Shown piece after piece: positions 36,501 to 49,698 of a stretch of 64,000 bases of DNA; positions within the stretch are counted from its first letter, which is position 1, and each line of letters starts with the position of its first letter. Made by a program: the position numbers and the translations under genes. The stretch spans positions 38,820,001 to 38,884,000 of the forward strand of contig NC_083379.1 of assembly GCF_031755915.1 (NCBI RefSeq). Direction: 5' to 3'. This stretch comes from Ziziphus jujuba. Its lineage: Eukaryota > Streptophyta > Magnoliopsida > Rosales > Rhamnaceae. The notes under the pieces were generated by a model. That model was given only the letters and a program-made list of their open reading frames with translations, had not been told where the DNA came from and did not search any database.

Positions 36501-39500
36501 TGATGTTACAAGCACAGTATTATCATATATTCTTTATGACAAAAATTGAAATAAAAAAAATTAAAATTGTAAGAGATGAGTCGTATTGAAATTTGATTTT
36601 TATAATTTATTGTTATTGATGTTACAAGCACAGTATTATCATACATTCTTTCTTACTGATAAATAATGCTGCAAATATAGGTATACATTTTCTAGGTACC
36701 TATTTCATATGTCCTGTTTATTTTAATTAGAGCTTGAGTGATTTGACTCAATTTTAATTTTCTTATTCAAATGCAAATAGCTCCATTTTATTCTAAAGAT
36801 CGAATCAATGTGATCAAACATCTTTGTTAAAAGTGCAGGTTACCAATCTGTTTGCTGTTAGCAGCCGATATGGCACTCCTGAGGATTTCAAGCGGTTGGT
36901 TGATGAAGCTCATGGTTATTTTTCTTGGTCCAATGCTGTTGCAATTTATTTATTTATTTATTTATTTTTCGTTTTTTCCCCTTATGAACCCTTAAGATTC
37001 TTATGCCTCAGAAGTAGCTGATTGACTTGCTTAGCTTATGTAAATTATGGAAGAGCTATGTCACTTGCTAAAAAATCCTCTTTTAATTGCCTCTCTCATA
37101 TTAAGTTTGTCATCTGGTAATGACAATAAGTATTTTTAAGTGCTGGTTTATAGAATCTATGGATTCAATTCTTATTGTTCACAGATATCAGTCAAATAAT
37201 GTATTGGAGAAGACATCAATAAATCTATAAATTTTTATACTCTTGTCAGCAACCACAAATAAAATTGATTGGTGATAGTTGGTATAAGTCCCAGTTGATA
37301 ATGACTGTTTGAAGCCCATAAAGCTCACTGGAAACATCCATGATATATCCTATTTCTCAACTATTTTTTGCATAAATAGTATGTTTGTATGTATTTATGC
37401 ATAAAGTATGTTTCTGCTGTTATTTGTTATTAGGTCAATAAGTTTCTAGACCATTCACTATCTTTGCTTATTCTGCAGGACTTGGACTTCTTGTCTTCTT
37501 AGACATTGTTCATTCCTATTCAGCTGCTGATGAGATGGTTGGACTGTCAATGTTTGATGGATCAAATGATTGCTACTTTCACACTGGTATCTGTTCAAAC
37601 TACTGTTGCCTCACTTTCGACTGAAAATTTGCTTACTTGAAAATTGGATCTTGCTGCAAGTTTCCAGATGTTATATCCTTTTAATTGAATCACCATAATA
37701 CAGCCAGTCTTTGTTGTTTACTTAGATAGCAGAGTTATAATCTTTATCTATTTTGCTTGGTAACTTGAATTGAATTCTTTTGACATGCCTTTCTGTTGTT
37801 TTTGCTATGTGGAAGTTCAAGAGATTTTAAAAAAAAGTGTCAATCCATTGAGGATTAGGTGTAAGCTCTAGGATTGAGTTGGATGCAAACAAGCCTAAAA
37901 TTTCATTTCTAAATGCTAATATAATGATATAATTGTTTGATGTTCACTTCCCATCAATCTGAGTTCTTGAAGTGATGGAAAGTTAAAACTGGCTTTGTCT
38001 GAGCAACATGCCTTGTGGGCTTTGCATCTTCAAATGAACTTTAAAAATCAGTCACCAGAGATATTGTCCTATACAAATGGAAACTTCTTTGTTTTCATTG
38101 GTTTCTGCACCTTCCATGACTTTTGCTCAATCACTTTTTCTATTGTCCAAAAACTATCTTGTTCCATTACTCATACATGATCTTGTTACTTATTCAATTT
38201 TCTCTTCTTGAATAGGTAAGCGAGGACACCATAAAGACTGGGGTACCAGAATGTTCAAATATGGTGATCATGATGTCTTGCACTTCCTTCTATCAAATCT
38301 GAACTGGTAATTTGAAGCATATAAGTCATCATTATTATTATTTTTTAAAATTTTATCAATAAAATCTTTGGCACTAGTGAAATTGCTTGGCTAGCAAGTC
38401 AATTTCTTTTATACCTTATGCAGTGTTCTGATATCTTCTTTTATCAACTGTCAGTTGGTTTTTTGAAGTCAATACTGTTTTGTCTCAGTATGTCATCTTT
38501 AAGTGAAAAATGTTGGTGTTTATGATGAGTTTTTGAGCAGGTGGGTTGTGGAGTATCAAATTGATGGTTTCCAGTTCCATTCACTCTCATCGATGATATA
38601 TACTCACAATGGTTTTGCTTCCTTCACTGGTGACTTGGACGAGTAAGGCATCCTTTGAAATTACAATAATTTCCTACATGTAGTAATGTACACTGTTTAT
38701 GAAAACTGTAAGATTTCCTTTGGCTCAGCAAGAGCATTTAAAAATTCCCAAAATATGGTTTGTTAATTTTTGTTTGCTTCTTCAAATCTACTTTTATATG
38801 CTTGTTCAAGCTCTAGTTTTACCCACTCACCCACCAAAATCCATTTTCTTATTTATTTATCTTTATTGGTATGCTTTGCGCATGATAAAATCTAAATCAA
38901 TTTTCACTAATGCATGGGACAATTAATTCTTCAAAATAGAATCACAACATGGGTTTAATTGCTTATTTAAAGTTAATCATTTTTAAAATGAACTACTGAG
39001 TCAGGCCTCTGAAATATTAACTAGATCAAATTTTCTATTATCTAAAACTACTTCTTAAATCTATATTTATCAATTTGATCGGACTCATCTTTTTGCACCA
39101 TATCTCATTGTTATGCAAGCATGTTCTTCATGAATCTTAGTCCTGTTTTGTAGGTACTGCAATCAATATGTTGACAAGGATGCACTATTATATCTCATTT
39201 TAGCAAATGAGATACTGCATACTCTCCATCCAAATATAATAACAATTGCTGAAGATGTAAGCAGTAATAACGTCTAATTTATCAAAAATGTTATTGCATA
39301 TACGATTCTTTTCATATTATACATGTGTCATTGTACTAACCAGTATACGGTGCCATACCAAATTCCCAGCTTAGCTGGGTCTATACATAGATCGAGCCTG
39401 GTTGAAATCATCAAATGTAATGATTTGTTTTGAGAAAAGAAAAATAAATGTTGTTGATTGTAAATATGGTACAGATATAAATGGATAATTGGAAGATTTA

Positions 39501-41600
39501 TCTATTTCTCAAGGATTCCAACTTTATGTAGTATTCTTGTGTCATTTTACAAAGTTTTTTTTTTTAATTTTTTTTTAATTTTTTTTATTATTGTTTGATG
39601 TTGAATTGATTTTCAGGCAACATTTTATCCTGGTCTATGTGAATCTACTTCTCAAGGTGGATTGGGATTTGATTATTACGTCAATCTTTCAGTGTCAGAG
39701 ATGTGGTTATCTTTTCTTGAGAATGTTCCTGACCACGAATGGAGCATGAATAAGGTTATATTATGTGATTGTATGAATCATCTCAGTGTTAAAAGGGATA
39801 ATTCTCCTTCCCTGTTAACTGACTTGTATATTCTTCCATTCTCTGGTTAACGGTCGATCATTTTAAATTTATTTTCAGATTGTAAGCACCTTAATGGGCA
39901 ACAAACAAAATGCCAACAAGATGCTTGCGTATGCCGAAAATCATAACCAGGTAGTATTCACATTTAATCCCTTGTTTGACGTCAAAGGCTCTCTTTATTT
40001 TAAGTTTATAATAATAAATCACTAGTATTTTGATTTGTTATCAACTCCTGTTACAACCTTGCATGGCAGTCAATATCTGGAGGGCGCTCATTTGCAGAAA
40101 TATTGTTTGGCAAAGTCTTGGAGGATTCTGGTGGTTCAAATGAATTATTGCTTCGAGGGTGTTCCTTACACAAAGTATGCCTTGTCCTTACTACTGAAAA
40201 TTAATGTTCTGAATTACAGATGTTTTACATTGCTTATATAACAACACTACACTGGCATCTGCATGCACGTAGGGGATTCTGGTGGATAGAACAAAATATA
40301 ATGTTTTAAGCTGTTAATTTCCTTCTTTGTTTGCCTTTATTTTTACCTTATATATTGTTGGATATTGAGCCAGATGATCAGATTAATTACATTTACAATT
40401 TGCGGTGGTGCTTACCTTAATTTCATGGGCAACGAATTTGGCCATCCAAAGGTTAGCTTATTTTCCCTTGGATATCCATGAAAAATTTTGGTTGAGCAGC
40501 TAATTAACTTCTCATGTGCCAGAGGGTTGAATTCCCAATGTCAAGCAACAATTTCTCATTCTCGCTAGCTAATCGTCGGTGGGATCTTATAGCAAATGAA
40601 GGAGTGCATTGTGATTTATTTTTCTTTGATAAGGTGCACCATTTATTTTTTTTTGGATTTTGTATTAATTATTATTCCCACATAACTACAGTTTCTTTGA
40701 TATGCAACTGACGCTCTTGAATTTACACTAATATGTTCAACCTGATGTTGCCACATCTTTTAATTTTCTTACAAGGATCAGATAGTCTTTTATTCATTCA
40801 ACAAAACATATAAACTTTAATGTTGCTTAACCTAATCATAATTTCTTCCTTCTTAGGACTTAATGAAGTTGGATGAAAAAGAAAGAGTACTATCTAGAGT
40901 GTTACCCAGCATTCACCATGTGAATGACACTACCATGGTATGACAACTCTCATTTTCGGTGAATTACTTAGTTTCTACCTGCCTCCAGCATATATATTCA
41001 CCAAAATTAATTAATTCACATTCTTTTCTCCTTTTAACAAGTTAATTAGAACCTAATTTAGAGACTTTATATTGCCAAATTGGAGTTGAAGATGTACTAC
41101 TCTACAAACTTCATGGAATCTCAATATGAATTTCTGTGCAAGCCCTCCAAGTTTTTACTTTCTCTCCGTTATATTTTTCACTGCCTATGTGAACTTTCAA
41201 AACGCTAGTTCCATGCTGAACTTTCTACATAAAACATCCATACATAAATAACTTTCTACATAAAACATCCATACATAAATATATTTACATGCATATCATA
41301 GTCATGTATCCAAAATTTGCATGCTCTAGTTATGCTTTCATTGGACAAGCCATGTAAGTTGTTACGAACTTCTAATTGTTTAACGACTAAAATATTCTTT
41401 ACAGGTAATAGCTTACATGAGAGGTCCACTTCTCTTTGTATTTAACTTTCATCCAACAGATTCTTATGAAGGATATAGAGTAGGCGTAGATGAAGCTGGA
41501 GAATATCAAGTATGTTGTGGCAAGCGAAAAGTCATTAGTTTCTTCTCCTTTTTTGTCAGATGGAACTTCTGAATCTTATTTCTTAGTTTTTATTTATTTA

Positions 41601-41631
<31 letters not shown>

Positions 41632-42297
41632 CATGATGGTTCATGGCCATGAATATGCAGATGCTTGTCAAACCAGGGGACTAGTTTCATATATGTTGTT
41701 GATGACATTTAGCATCTGTTTCTATATGAAAAACTTATGCCATATATTGAACTGATATCTTTGTTTTTTGTGGCCAAAGCTTATACTCAACTCTGATGAA
41801 ATAAAGTATGGAGGGCAAGGGCTGATAGAGGATAACCAATATCTCCGGAGAACTATTAGCAGAAGGTTAATATTGATGTTGTTGAATCCTTCTCTACCGT
41901 CCCAGCATTTTTTTTTTTTTTTTTTCGCAACATATAAATTCTGTGCCATATGCCTGTCCATTTTGGAGTCGTGTTATGTTGGTTTTTTTGGTATGTCCTG
42001 ATTTGATGGTTGTGTCTTTGCAGGGTTGATGGTCTTCGAAACTGCTTAGAAGTGCCTCTGCCTAGTAGGACTGCCCAGGTTGGTTGTTTTTTTTTTTTTT
42101 CTGGCCCACTCCTTGAGTTTTATATTTAAATATTGAATATCAAAACTCCAATTCAACACACTTCATTCTGTTCAAATACCTGCCATATCTTATGCACAAA
42201 TGTAATTTCTGAAAGTAGATCACATTTTCATAAACCTGTGTATAATGTGGCAAGTTCTTTTGCAGGTTTATAAATTAACTCGTATTTTAAGAATATG
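33571..42297 (+). CDS. SBE3: 1,4-alpha-glucan branching enzyme 3-like, plastid-targeted (21 exons, 897 aa)
   Basis: Closest family in memory is Arabidopsis At3g20440 (BE1/EMB2729, GLGB3). Exons: 33571-33842, 34128-34199, 34547-34611, 34719-35396, 35752-35924, 36033-36122, 36839-36914, 37479-37586, 38216-38306, 38541-38642, 39154-39256, 39617-39754, 39879-39950, 40070-40174, 40374-40451, 40523-40633, 40857-40937, 41405-41509, 41780-41865, 42024-42078, 42265-42297. Residues 1-45 are Ser/Arg-rich, like a transit peptide. A CBM48-type module ([13 protein letters not shown]) precedes a GH13 core. Region I ([11 protein letters not shown]) keeps its Asp484 and the acid/base Glu609 is present (IAED), but the nucleophile Asp is His555 (FQFHS) and the region IV Asp is Asn679 (YAENHNQ). 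By GH13 rules it should not form branches; the Arabidopsis form shares these changes as I recall and is needed for embryo development. Intron 5 is GC-AG. Confidence 0.93.
35925..36032 (+). other. GC-AG intron in the branching-enzyme gene
   Basis: Exon 5 ends GAGAAG and the next bases are GCAACC. No GT in that place keeps the reading frame and the conserved peptide [17 protein letters not shown]. The acceptor is a normal TTTCAG. Confidence 0.75.
36418..36651. repeat. 117-bp tandem duplication in a branching-enzyme intron
   Basis: Copies 36418-36534 and 36535-36651 both begin TATGACAAAAATTGAAATAA and contain GAGATGAGTCGTATTGAAAT. They differ at only a few bases, mainly in the A-run length. Confidence 0.9.
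41219..41280. repeat. 31-bp tandem duplication in a branching-enzyme intron
   Basis: AACTTTCTACATAAAACATC and the following bases are repeated exactly at 41219-41249 and 41250-41280. Confidence 0.92.
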
Positions 42298-44126
42298 AGC
42301 AACGTTAAGGTCTTGAAAGTAAAATGCAGAGCAGTGTTCCAAGATTGAAAGATTAAACCATCTATGCATTTCAACTTCCTAGCATGACATTAATGGATTA
42401 GGAATGTGAATAAACCTACAACAGGACAAACTCTATGCAGAAGAGTTCATTTAGAACATTCTGACCGGAGGTTTATGACTAATGGCATGCCTTATCCCAG
42501 TGGTTTTCGGCTTCTTGGGAAATTTCTCTCTGTTTTGCTCATTTATAGGAATGCTTTTTTTTCTATGTAGAAGGAGATAACTTGTAATGAGAAAGAGCAT
42601 TGAAGGAGATGTAAGAATACAAAGACTGTCTTTCCTTTAGATATTTGTTCTTCTTTTATTTCTTTTTCTTTGGGAAAAGAAGAGGCAAAATTTTGGTTGG
42701 TTGAGTTGGGTTGGGAGGAGTGGCTCAACAGCTCAACCCCTGAATTTGAAGGTTGCCTGTAAGTATACAATACTTCCATTATTAAAATTGGAATAGGAAC
42801 AAAAAAAAAAAAAAAATGTTGTAATCTGTTGGAGTACCTCATTTTTGTATTCATTCTAGTATCTTATCTGTTGGTCTTAATAAATTATTTGTATTGGACA
42901 ACCATGAGATCAATTTGATGGTTTACATTGTAAAAGTTGAAAATGTTTTTGTAATGTACTTTAAAATAGAAACTATATATTTTTTTATTTTGATTAAAAT
43001 CTGATCTCTGATAAAAAAGGATAAATGAAAATTAATGGAGTGGCAACAAAAATAATAAGAGGTGCCTATATAAAATAAAAAATGGATGTTTGAAGATGAA
43101 GATATTAATTTCTCATGGAATTCTTCAAAAAATCAAAATTCTAGAGGAAAATTTATTTTTATTCTGCATATTTTTTATATTAGTGTTTTTATTTACCTAA
43201 ATCCAAATTGATACTATAATTGAGAAGTTCTAAGACATCTTTAAATTTTAAGCTATTACAATCTGTTATGCAAAAGCTAATGAACTTGATGGCTTAATTT
43301 ATGAAAAGAAAAAAAATAATAATTAACGAAAGGAGTTAAATTTCATTTAATAACTAAACATCAATTAAATTCAACTTTATTTTTTTGACCAAAAAACCAT
43401 TATAAATGCCAATGCTCATAATCCTGGAATCAGTGCCTGACCCTATTAATATTAATTATAATAAATCATTGCCTATGTAATAAAAAAAATCACTGCCCTA
43501 ATAAATTTTCAGTTTTATTTCTTTTGAAAAAAATGGATCGTATTAATTTCCTAATAACAATTTTTTCGAAAATTAATAACAATATAATTTGAAGCCTGAT
43601 AAATTATCCTCCAAAAAAAAATAAAAAAAAAATAAAAGCGTTTATCTTTAAATAATAATAATAACAATAATTAAAGTGGTCCCAGGGTCTTTATACTATG
43701 TGGTCGGAAGATCGAAAGCCCATAGGCGGCTGCCGGGAGTTCTTCAACAATAACACACGACCTACGGCGCGTGCTTATTACAGACATCGTACGACATAAG
43801 TGTCATGCGGAAATGAACCGTGAACGCGCATGCGAAACACGTGGCGGTCAAGTCTGTCTGAAGCCCCAACCAATCCAACACGTCAAAAATTGAATCTTTG
43901 CGAGTCTTTTCTCTCTCCTACGTAGAAATAGAAGACGAGGGAAAGTGAGAGAAACCATAGAAGAAGAAGGTGGTTTTTTTTATTTTTTATTTTTTGCGAT
44001 CACTTGGGCAAGTCTTCTTCCAAATCATAAACTCTATATATGAACGAAACGCAGCGTTTCGAGGTCTGAATCCTTAGAACTCCCACTTCTGACGGAACTC
44101 GGGTTTACGAAGGACTCACCTGGAAC
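42298..44126. other. Intergenic region between the branching enzyme gene and CNOT9
   Basis: The first few hundred bases are the 3' UTR and flank of the branching-enzyme gene. About 42,860-43,680 is AT-rich with nothing recognised. From about 43,690 the base composition becomes GC-richer and holds the CNOT9 promoter and 5' UTR, including a G-box at 43838-43845 and the perfect 17-bp palindrome CGAAACGCAGCGTTTCG at 44045-44061. Confidence 0.65.
43838..43845. promoter_or_regulatory. G-box/ABRE-like CACGTGGC upstream of CNOT9
   Basis: CACGTGGC is a consensus bZIP/ABRE core. It lies 289 bp upstream of the CNOT9 ATG in the GC-rich promoter segment. Functional use is not shown by the sequence. Confidence 0.5.
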
Positions 44127-47100
44127 ATGGCAGAACACTTGGTTCTGGAGCTCAGTAACCCTGATCTTCGAGAAAATGCCCTTCTTGAACTATCTAAGGT
44201 AATTTTTTTTTTTTTTATTTAGTTCCATATGATGATATATATATATATATATTTTTTTTTGTTCTTATTTGGACTGGGTTTTTTTTCAAGTTAGGGTTTT
44301 CCATTTGTGTTTTTAATTGGGACTATTGGGTTTTGATAGTATAGTTAAAGAGCCAATTTTGGGGTTTTGGAAGTAATTATGGATGCATTTTATGTTTCAT
44401 CATGGTTACAGCATTGTGTGAGTGGGTGGGCAGGTTTGGGTGCTTCAGTTTCGGATTGTTTTAATTCTAAACAATCCAATTCTTTGCTATGAGTTGAGTA
44501 TTCAGGTTTTAGTTAAACTTGGAATAAAAATTTTTATTTTTTATTTTTTAATTTAAAAGTTTTATTAATGAGATTAATATTTCTGTGCTATGAAATACTA
44601 TATCATGGGTTTGAAGGCAATAGGGAAAGTTAATTTTTAATATAAATATAAACTTCAAAAAATTAAATCAAATTAAATAGCTAATGTATGAATATTCCAA
44701 CAAACTTATGGTTGGTTTAATTTGATCTCGTTTGATTTTTTTTTTTTTTTTTTTTTTTTTTGACCTTTAACCAGTAGTCAAATTAATCCATATCGGTGTC
44801 TGAGATTGAACTGGTCGAAGTTAATTGGTTTATTCAGTTTGGTTCATCCCTAGGAGGAGAATCACAGCAGAGTGAGTTGGGCAAAATTGTTTAGGTCCAT
44901 TAGTATTCTTCCTGAGCAGGCGACTGTGATTGCCATATTCTTACGTTTCTTTGCCAAGAAACTGAGGAAAAGCAATAATATTTATCATCTCTTGGAAACT
45001 TATGTGTTTTTCTAAATTCCTAAATGTTGAAACAAATCGAACACACCCTTAGCTTATTATTCTCCAAAACAAAAAAAGACTTTTGGCTGAAATTCAGCTT
45101 AATTTTCTATTTCACTTTTTATGTGATCATTGGAGTAATGCTATTTCTTGGTTATTGCTTCATTTAACTGGTTTTCATTATACCTAAAAGCTTATTATTG
45201 TTTCTGTTTTTTAACGCATTATGAGCTTGTATTTGTTTCCATTACATTTCCAGAAAAGAGAAATGTTTCAGGACTTGGCACCATTGTTGTGGAATTCGTT
45301 TGGTACTATTGCTGCACTATTGCAGGTATTCACTTCGTGGTTGCTATGTTATTGTTTAACTGTTCTTCTACATTATTTTAAATTTGTCTATATAGACGCT
45401 TAAAGCTATATTCTACTTTATTTTGTAAACCAAATTTCTAGAATTATTTTTCCTTGTTCTACTTCTGTCTGCTACGTTTATTCCTTGATTCAGTAAAACA
45501 TTTCCTGAAATTATTCCACGTTTATTCTTTTGTGTTGTCCCTCACTCCATAGATTTTTTTATTCTTGTTTAACTGTTTGTCTACATTATTTTAAATGTCT
45601 ATATAGACTCTTAAAGTTAAATTCTACTTGATTCTGTTAAACAATTTTCTAGAATTGTTTTCCGTGTTCTAGTTATGTCTGCTACTTCTTTTCAACTTGA
45701 TTCGGTAAAACATTTCCTGAATTTATTCTCAATGTTCTTATTATCTGTACTTGATTCTGTGAAACAATTTCCAGTACCCCACTCTGTACATATTTTTTTG
45801 GTAATTTTTTTGGATCTTGCATCTTTTGTGTTGTAATTTTTAGTGTTATAAACAGGGTAGTTCTGAGGCACATGATTCAGCATGTTTTTAGAGCTTCTTT
45901 ATGGATTGTCCATGTGTTGCACATGTTACATAAGTCACTGTGCCATTGATATGCTTTCCGTACCATCCATGCTTAAGAAGCATTTATGAGCAATATTCTC
46001 TGTCGATTCTTGTGCACTCTATGTATTGCTTGATTAAAAGTTAAATTATTGAAATTCAAAATTCTTATTCTAACTCTGACTTTCCCCTTTCTTTGTTTCC
46101 CTCGTTTGTAGGAGATAGTTTCCATCTATCCTGTTCTATCACCGCCTAACCTAACTTCTGCTCAATCAAATCGAGTTTGCAATGCCCTTGCTCTTCTTCA
46201 GGTTAATTTTTGTTCCAACTTTTAGACACACTTTATGTTTCTTTAGAAACTTATATTTCATAATCTAATTACTTGAAGTTTGGTCTTCGTATTTTTTAAT
46301 ATTGTTCATTCTGTATAAAATAAGGAGATGAGCTGTACCTGATACTACTTTCCAAATCATTTTGATAACGGTTTTCCTGTAATGTAAATATGAGAATCCT
46401 CCTGGTTGCATTAGTTTCCTCGTAGAAATCACAAGGTTTTTCAGTTCTATCCATTTTTTTTTTCCTTATTCTTTTTTGTATTTTTTGCAGTGTGTAGCCT
46501 CTCACCCTGACACAAGGATGTTGTTCCTTAATGGTAATAGTCTATGATTTTGTTTTCATGAGACAGCTTTTAGTTGTCAACAGAATTGTTTTTTGATTTA
46601 CTTGTTTATGAAAAAATAATTGTTTAAGCTTTCAAAAGATGCTTATAGTTCAAATTATTTCTAGAATTTTTATGGAAACCTTTTCTCCTTTGCAGCTCAT
46701 ATACCGTTGTATTTGTACCCTTTCCTTAACACAACAAGCAAGTCAAGGCCATTCGAATACTTGAGGCTTACTAGCTTAGGTGTCATTGGCGCCTTGGTGA
46801 AGGTATGGTATATAGAGTGTATTCTTTATATGTATCCTAATTTTGCAAGTAAAACTTACGATTTTACGTCAGGGAGAGAGGGGGGGAAAAAAAAAAAAAA
46901 AGGCCATCTTGTGACTTGAATTATTAGAGAATTATCATTGAGGTAGAATAATATTCTTTTAGTTTTTAATCATAATTGAGTTTTTAATCATAATTGACAC
47001 ATGTTGAACTGTTTGTTAACTAGTAAAGTACATTAGCATAGATGTACACACCTCTGATAGCGCTTAGTTTTGCCGTGAATTTTCACTCAAAACAAGAAAA

Positions 47101-48508
47101 TACTTTTGTATTTAAAAATATTTCTTACTCCTTTTAAACAGATTTCCTCTTATAACTTGTTAATGCTTGTTGTATTATTTTTTTGCGCATACTCCTTTAT
47201 GTGCAACTGTTCCCCTTGCCCTCCCTTTCTTGCACACATGCTCCATCCACAGAGGAGACTCATGTTAGTTGTCAGCATACTCTGTAGGTTTAATCTTTTT
47301 GTTATTATTCATATAACCTTCACCAATATTTCTTAGTTCTAATTTATTGTTTTCCCCCTTTCCAATCAGGTTGATGATACTGAAGTGATTAGTTTCCTTC
47401 TCTCAACCGAAATAATCCCACTGTGTCTGCGCACCATGGAAATGGGCAGTGAATTGTCAAAAACAGTTGAGTGTCCTGGTTTTAGCTTAATAATCTCATT
47501 GCTTTTAAGAAATCATGGAAATAAAAACAATATTTTGAACATAAACGAAATTGGTAATTCAAGGTTCTTACATCAATTTCATAGAATGTTTTCGGAAAAG
47601 GTTTATATTTGATGTCCCAAAAATATTGAGTACTCTTTTCTTGTTCCTGTGCACCCTTCTAGGACACTAAGGGAGTCCTGTACAACCTTAATCAAAGAAA
47701 ATAGAATGGGTGATTTTGCAATGTATATTTATCAAGATGTCTTACACGCCACAACTCAACAAGTCAAGCCTTTGGTCCGCAAAATTATTTAAGAATGGTG
47801 TATAATTGTTTGACAAAAGGTTTGTGATGCCAGGTTGCCACATTTATAGTTCAAAAAATTTTGTTGGATGATGTGGGCTTGGATTATATCTGTACTACAG
47901 CAGAGCGGTTTTTTGCAGTAGGACGAGTTTTGGGGAGCATGGTTGCAGCACTTGCTGAACAGCCATCATCCCGTCTTTTAAAACATATTATCCGGTGTTA
48001 TCTTCGATTGTCAGATAACTCAAGGTTGGTTGAGCAGATTTTAGTTCTGATACCGACCCAGTTACTGTTTCCATCTCCCTCCACTTTTTTCTTGGATTTT
48101 TCATGTTCATTTTTCTGATAGATTTTTACACAAGTCTCTGTTCCTTACCTTGCAGGGCTTGCGATGCGTTAAGAAGTTGCCTTCCAGACATGTTACGAGA
48201 TGCTACCTTCAGCAGTTGTCTTCGTGTAAGTATTTAGTGGTATGAGAAAGAGTAATCATCAAAATATATCATACTAATCCATGCCTTAATGCATATTTTG
48301 TCCTTGGTGTCTGCCGCTTGATGTTGCATCGTTTTAGTTTTGGATATCAATATTTTATTTTGGTCCCTTTGAATTTATGGGTTCCATCTCGTATTCTCAG
48401 GAGGATCCAACTACCAGGAGATGGCTGCAACAGTTGATTCACAACGTCGGGATGAGCCGCGGGGTTTCGGCACTTCAACCTGGGGGAGGATTTGAACATA
48501 TGATATGA
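44127..48508 (+). CDS. CNOT9: CNOT9/RCD1-like subunit of the CCR4-NOT complex (282 aa)
   Basis: Nine exons: 44127-44198, 45254-45325, 46112-46201, 46491-46533, 46696-46802, 47370-47465, 47834-48024, 48156-48225 and 48401-48508, all phases consistent. CNOT9 (Rcd1/CAF40) is an armadillo-repeat scaffold of the CCR4-NOT deadenylase that contacts CNOT1 and recruits RNA-binding proteins. The sequence is highly conserved: [74 protein letters not shown] and [12 protein letters not shown], ending PGGGFEHMI. It starts [10 protein letters not shown], so it lacks the roughly 30-residue Pro/Ala-rich N-terminus of many plant paralogues; no upstream in-frame ATG restores it. Intron 2 contains a diverged tandem duplication. 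Confidence 0.94.
45355..45760. repeat. Diverged tandem duplication of about 213 bp in CNOT9 intron 2
   Basis: Copy A starts at about 45355 and copy B at about 45568. Both contain, in order, CTACATTATTTTAAAT, TCTATATAGAC, a TTCTAGAATT segment, TGTCTGCTAC and GTAAAACATTTCCTGAA. The copies have accumulated many differences, so this one is older than the other tandem duplications in the window. Confidence 0.8.
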
Positions 48509-49059
48509 TGTGAAGTAAAAATTGATCGTAGCAAAGCTAAAGATTATAGCATTTGCGTTGTTGATGGTTTAGTTGGTGATTTGCGCCGGGGAGGGATTCC
48601 TTAGCTAACTTAACCAATCCCAGTGCTAATTGACACACAAAAAAAAAAAAAAAAAAAAAAACGCATACTTTCCTTTTTATGTAATTATAATTACCATATA
48701 AATCTTTGTAACTTTGTTGTAACCACAAAAAATGTTTTCGTCACTTTTTAATCTTATAAGCTCTCTTCACTGTCTCACAACCATACTCTTCCAAACGTGA
48801 AGTAATTTAGCTTAATAGTTGGAATGGTGTTGCTTTTGTCACTTGGTGTATTTAACATCGTTCTATTCTAAGGGAATTCTAGTCTGTTATGAACAATATT
48901 TTAATTAAACATATTTTATAGTCGGGTGGTTGCAATTTTATCATGTATAATAAAGAAGTATTTTAACCGTTCATTTGATAAATCGAATAGTTAGGTATTT
49001 TTCTACGTTTTTTAACCGTATCCAATTTTGTAGATCGGTTTTGACCATAAAATTACATA
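48509..49059. other. CNOT9 3' UTR and flank
   Basis: Holds the likely CNOT9 3' UTR, a run of A at about 48,639-48,661 and AT-rich DNA up to the pararetroviral element. No gene recognised. Confidence 0.65.
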
Positions 49060-49066
49060 GAGAATA

Positions 49067-49135
49067 TAAATGTGCGGAAGTAAATAGAAGAGGCGGCAAA
49101 GCCCGCCAAGATAATTAATTAAATAAAGTAATTAA
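49067..49135 (-). repeat. Terminal repeat of the pararetroviral element (3' copy)
   Basis: AAATGTGCGGAAGTAAATAG, an AGGCGGCAAAGCCCGCC segment and TAATTAATTAAATAAAGTAA correspond to AAATGTGCGAAAATAAATAG...TAATTAATTAAATAAAATAA at about 55241-55310. The copies are diverged, mainly in the GC-rich centre. Confidence 0.65.
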
Positions 49136-49445
49136 ATGATTTATAGAAAATATATTGAAGGCGATAGAACCAGCTAAACAATATAAAATAAATGATTTAA
49201 AATAAATAATTGAAAATAATGAAATGCAAATGTTTACTTGATTATAAAGGAATACCACAAATTAGTATCTTAGTTGATTATAATGTATTCAATTCACTCA
49301 CAAAACTAAGTACAAAGTGTTTACAAATTGAATATGAGAAGGGAGAACAAAAAGGAAGAAAATCGAAATCTGCCAAGAAAGAAATTCTCCTTAAGCTCTT
49401 ACTAGCTCCTTACTACCTCCTCCCTTATTGTGGTGGAGAGGCTCC

Positions 49446-49455
49446 TTTATATAGG
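49446..49455 (-). promoter_or_regulatory. 35S-like TATA region of the viral element
   Basis: On the minus strand CCCTATATAAAGGAGCCTC follows the viroplasmin-region ORF and precedes a purine-rich leader start. The placement and the TATATAA(A)GGA context resemble the pregenomic RNA promoter of caulimoviruses. Transcription would run leftward, towards the CNOT9 3' end. Confidence 0.65.
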
Positions 49456-49698
49456 GAAAGGAAGGCTTGGTTCAATGATTGCGGTTCCTGTTGATGTTGA
49501 GATTATGTCAGTGAACAATGTTGAACAGTATCTGCTTTTCGGTGCTTTTTACTGTTCATAAACAGTTATTGAGAATAGTGATTCTCTTTATCTGCTTTTT
49601 AGGAGTGGAACACCGAAAGTAACTCTGCACTGTTAGCAATTTCGGATGTTGATTGTGACTCAACCTTCCATCATGTTGGTGAGATTAAGGGCTTCTTC

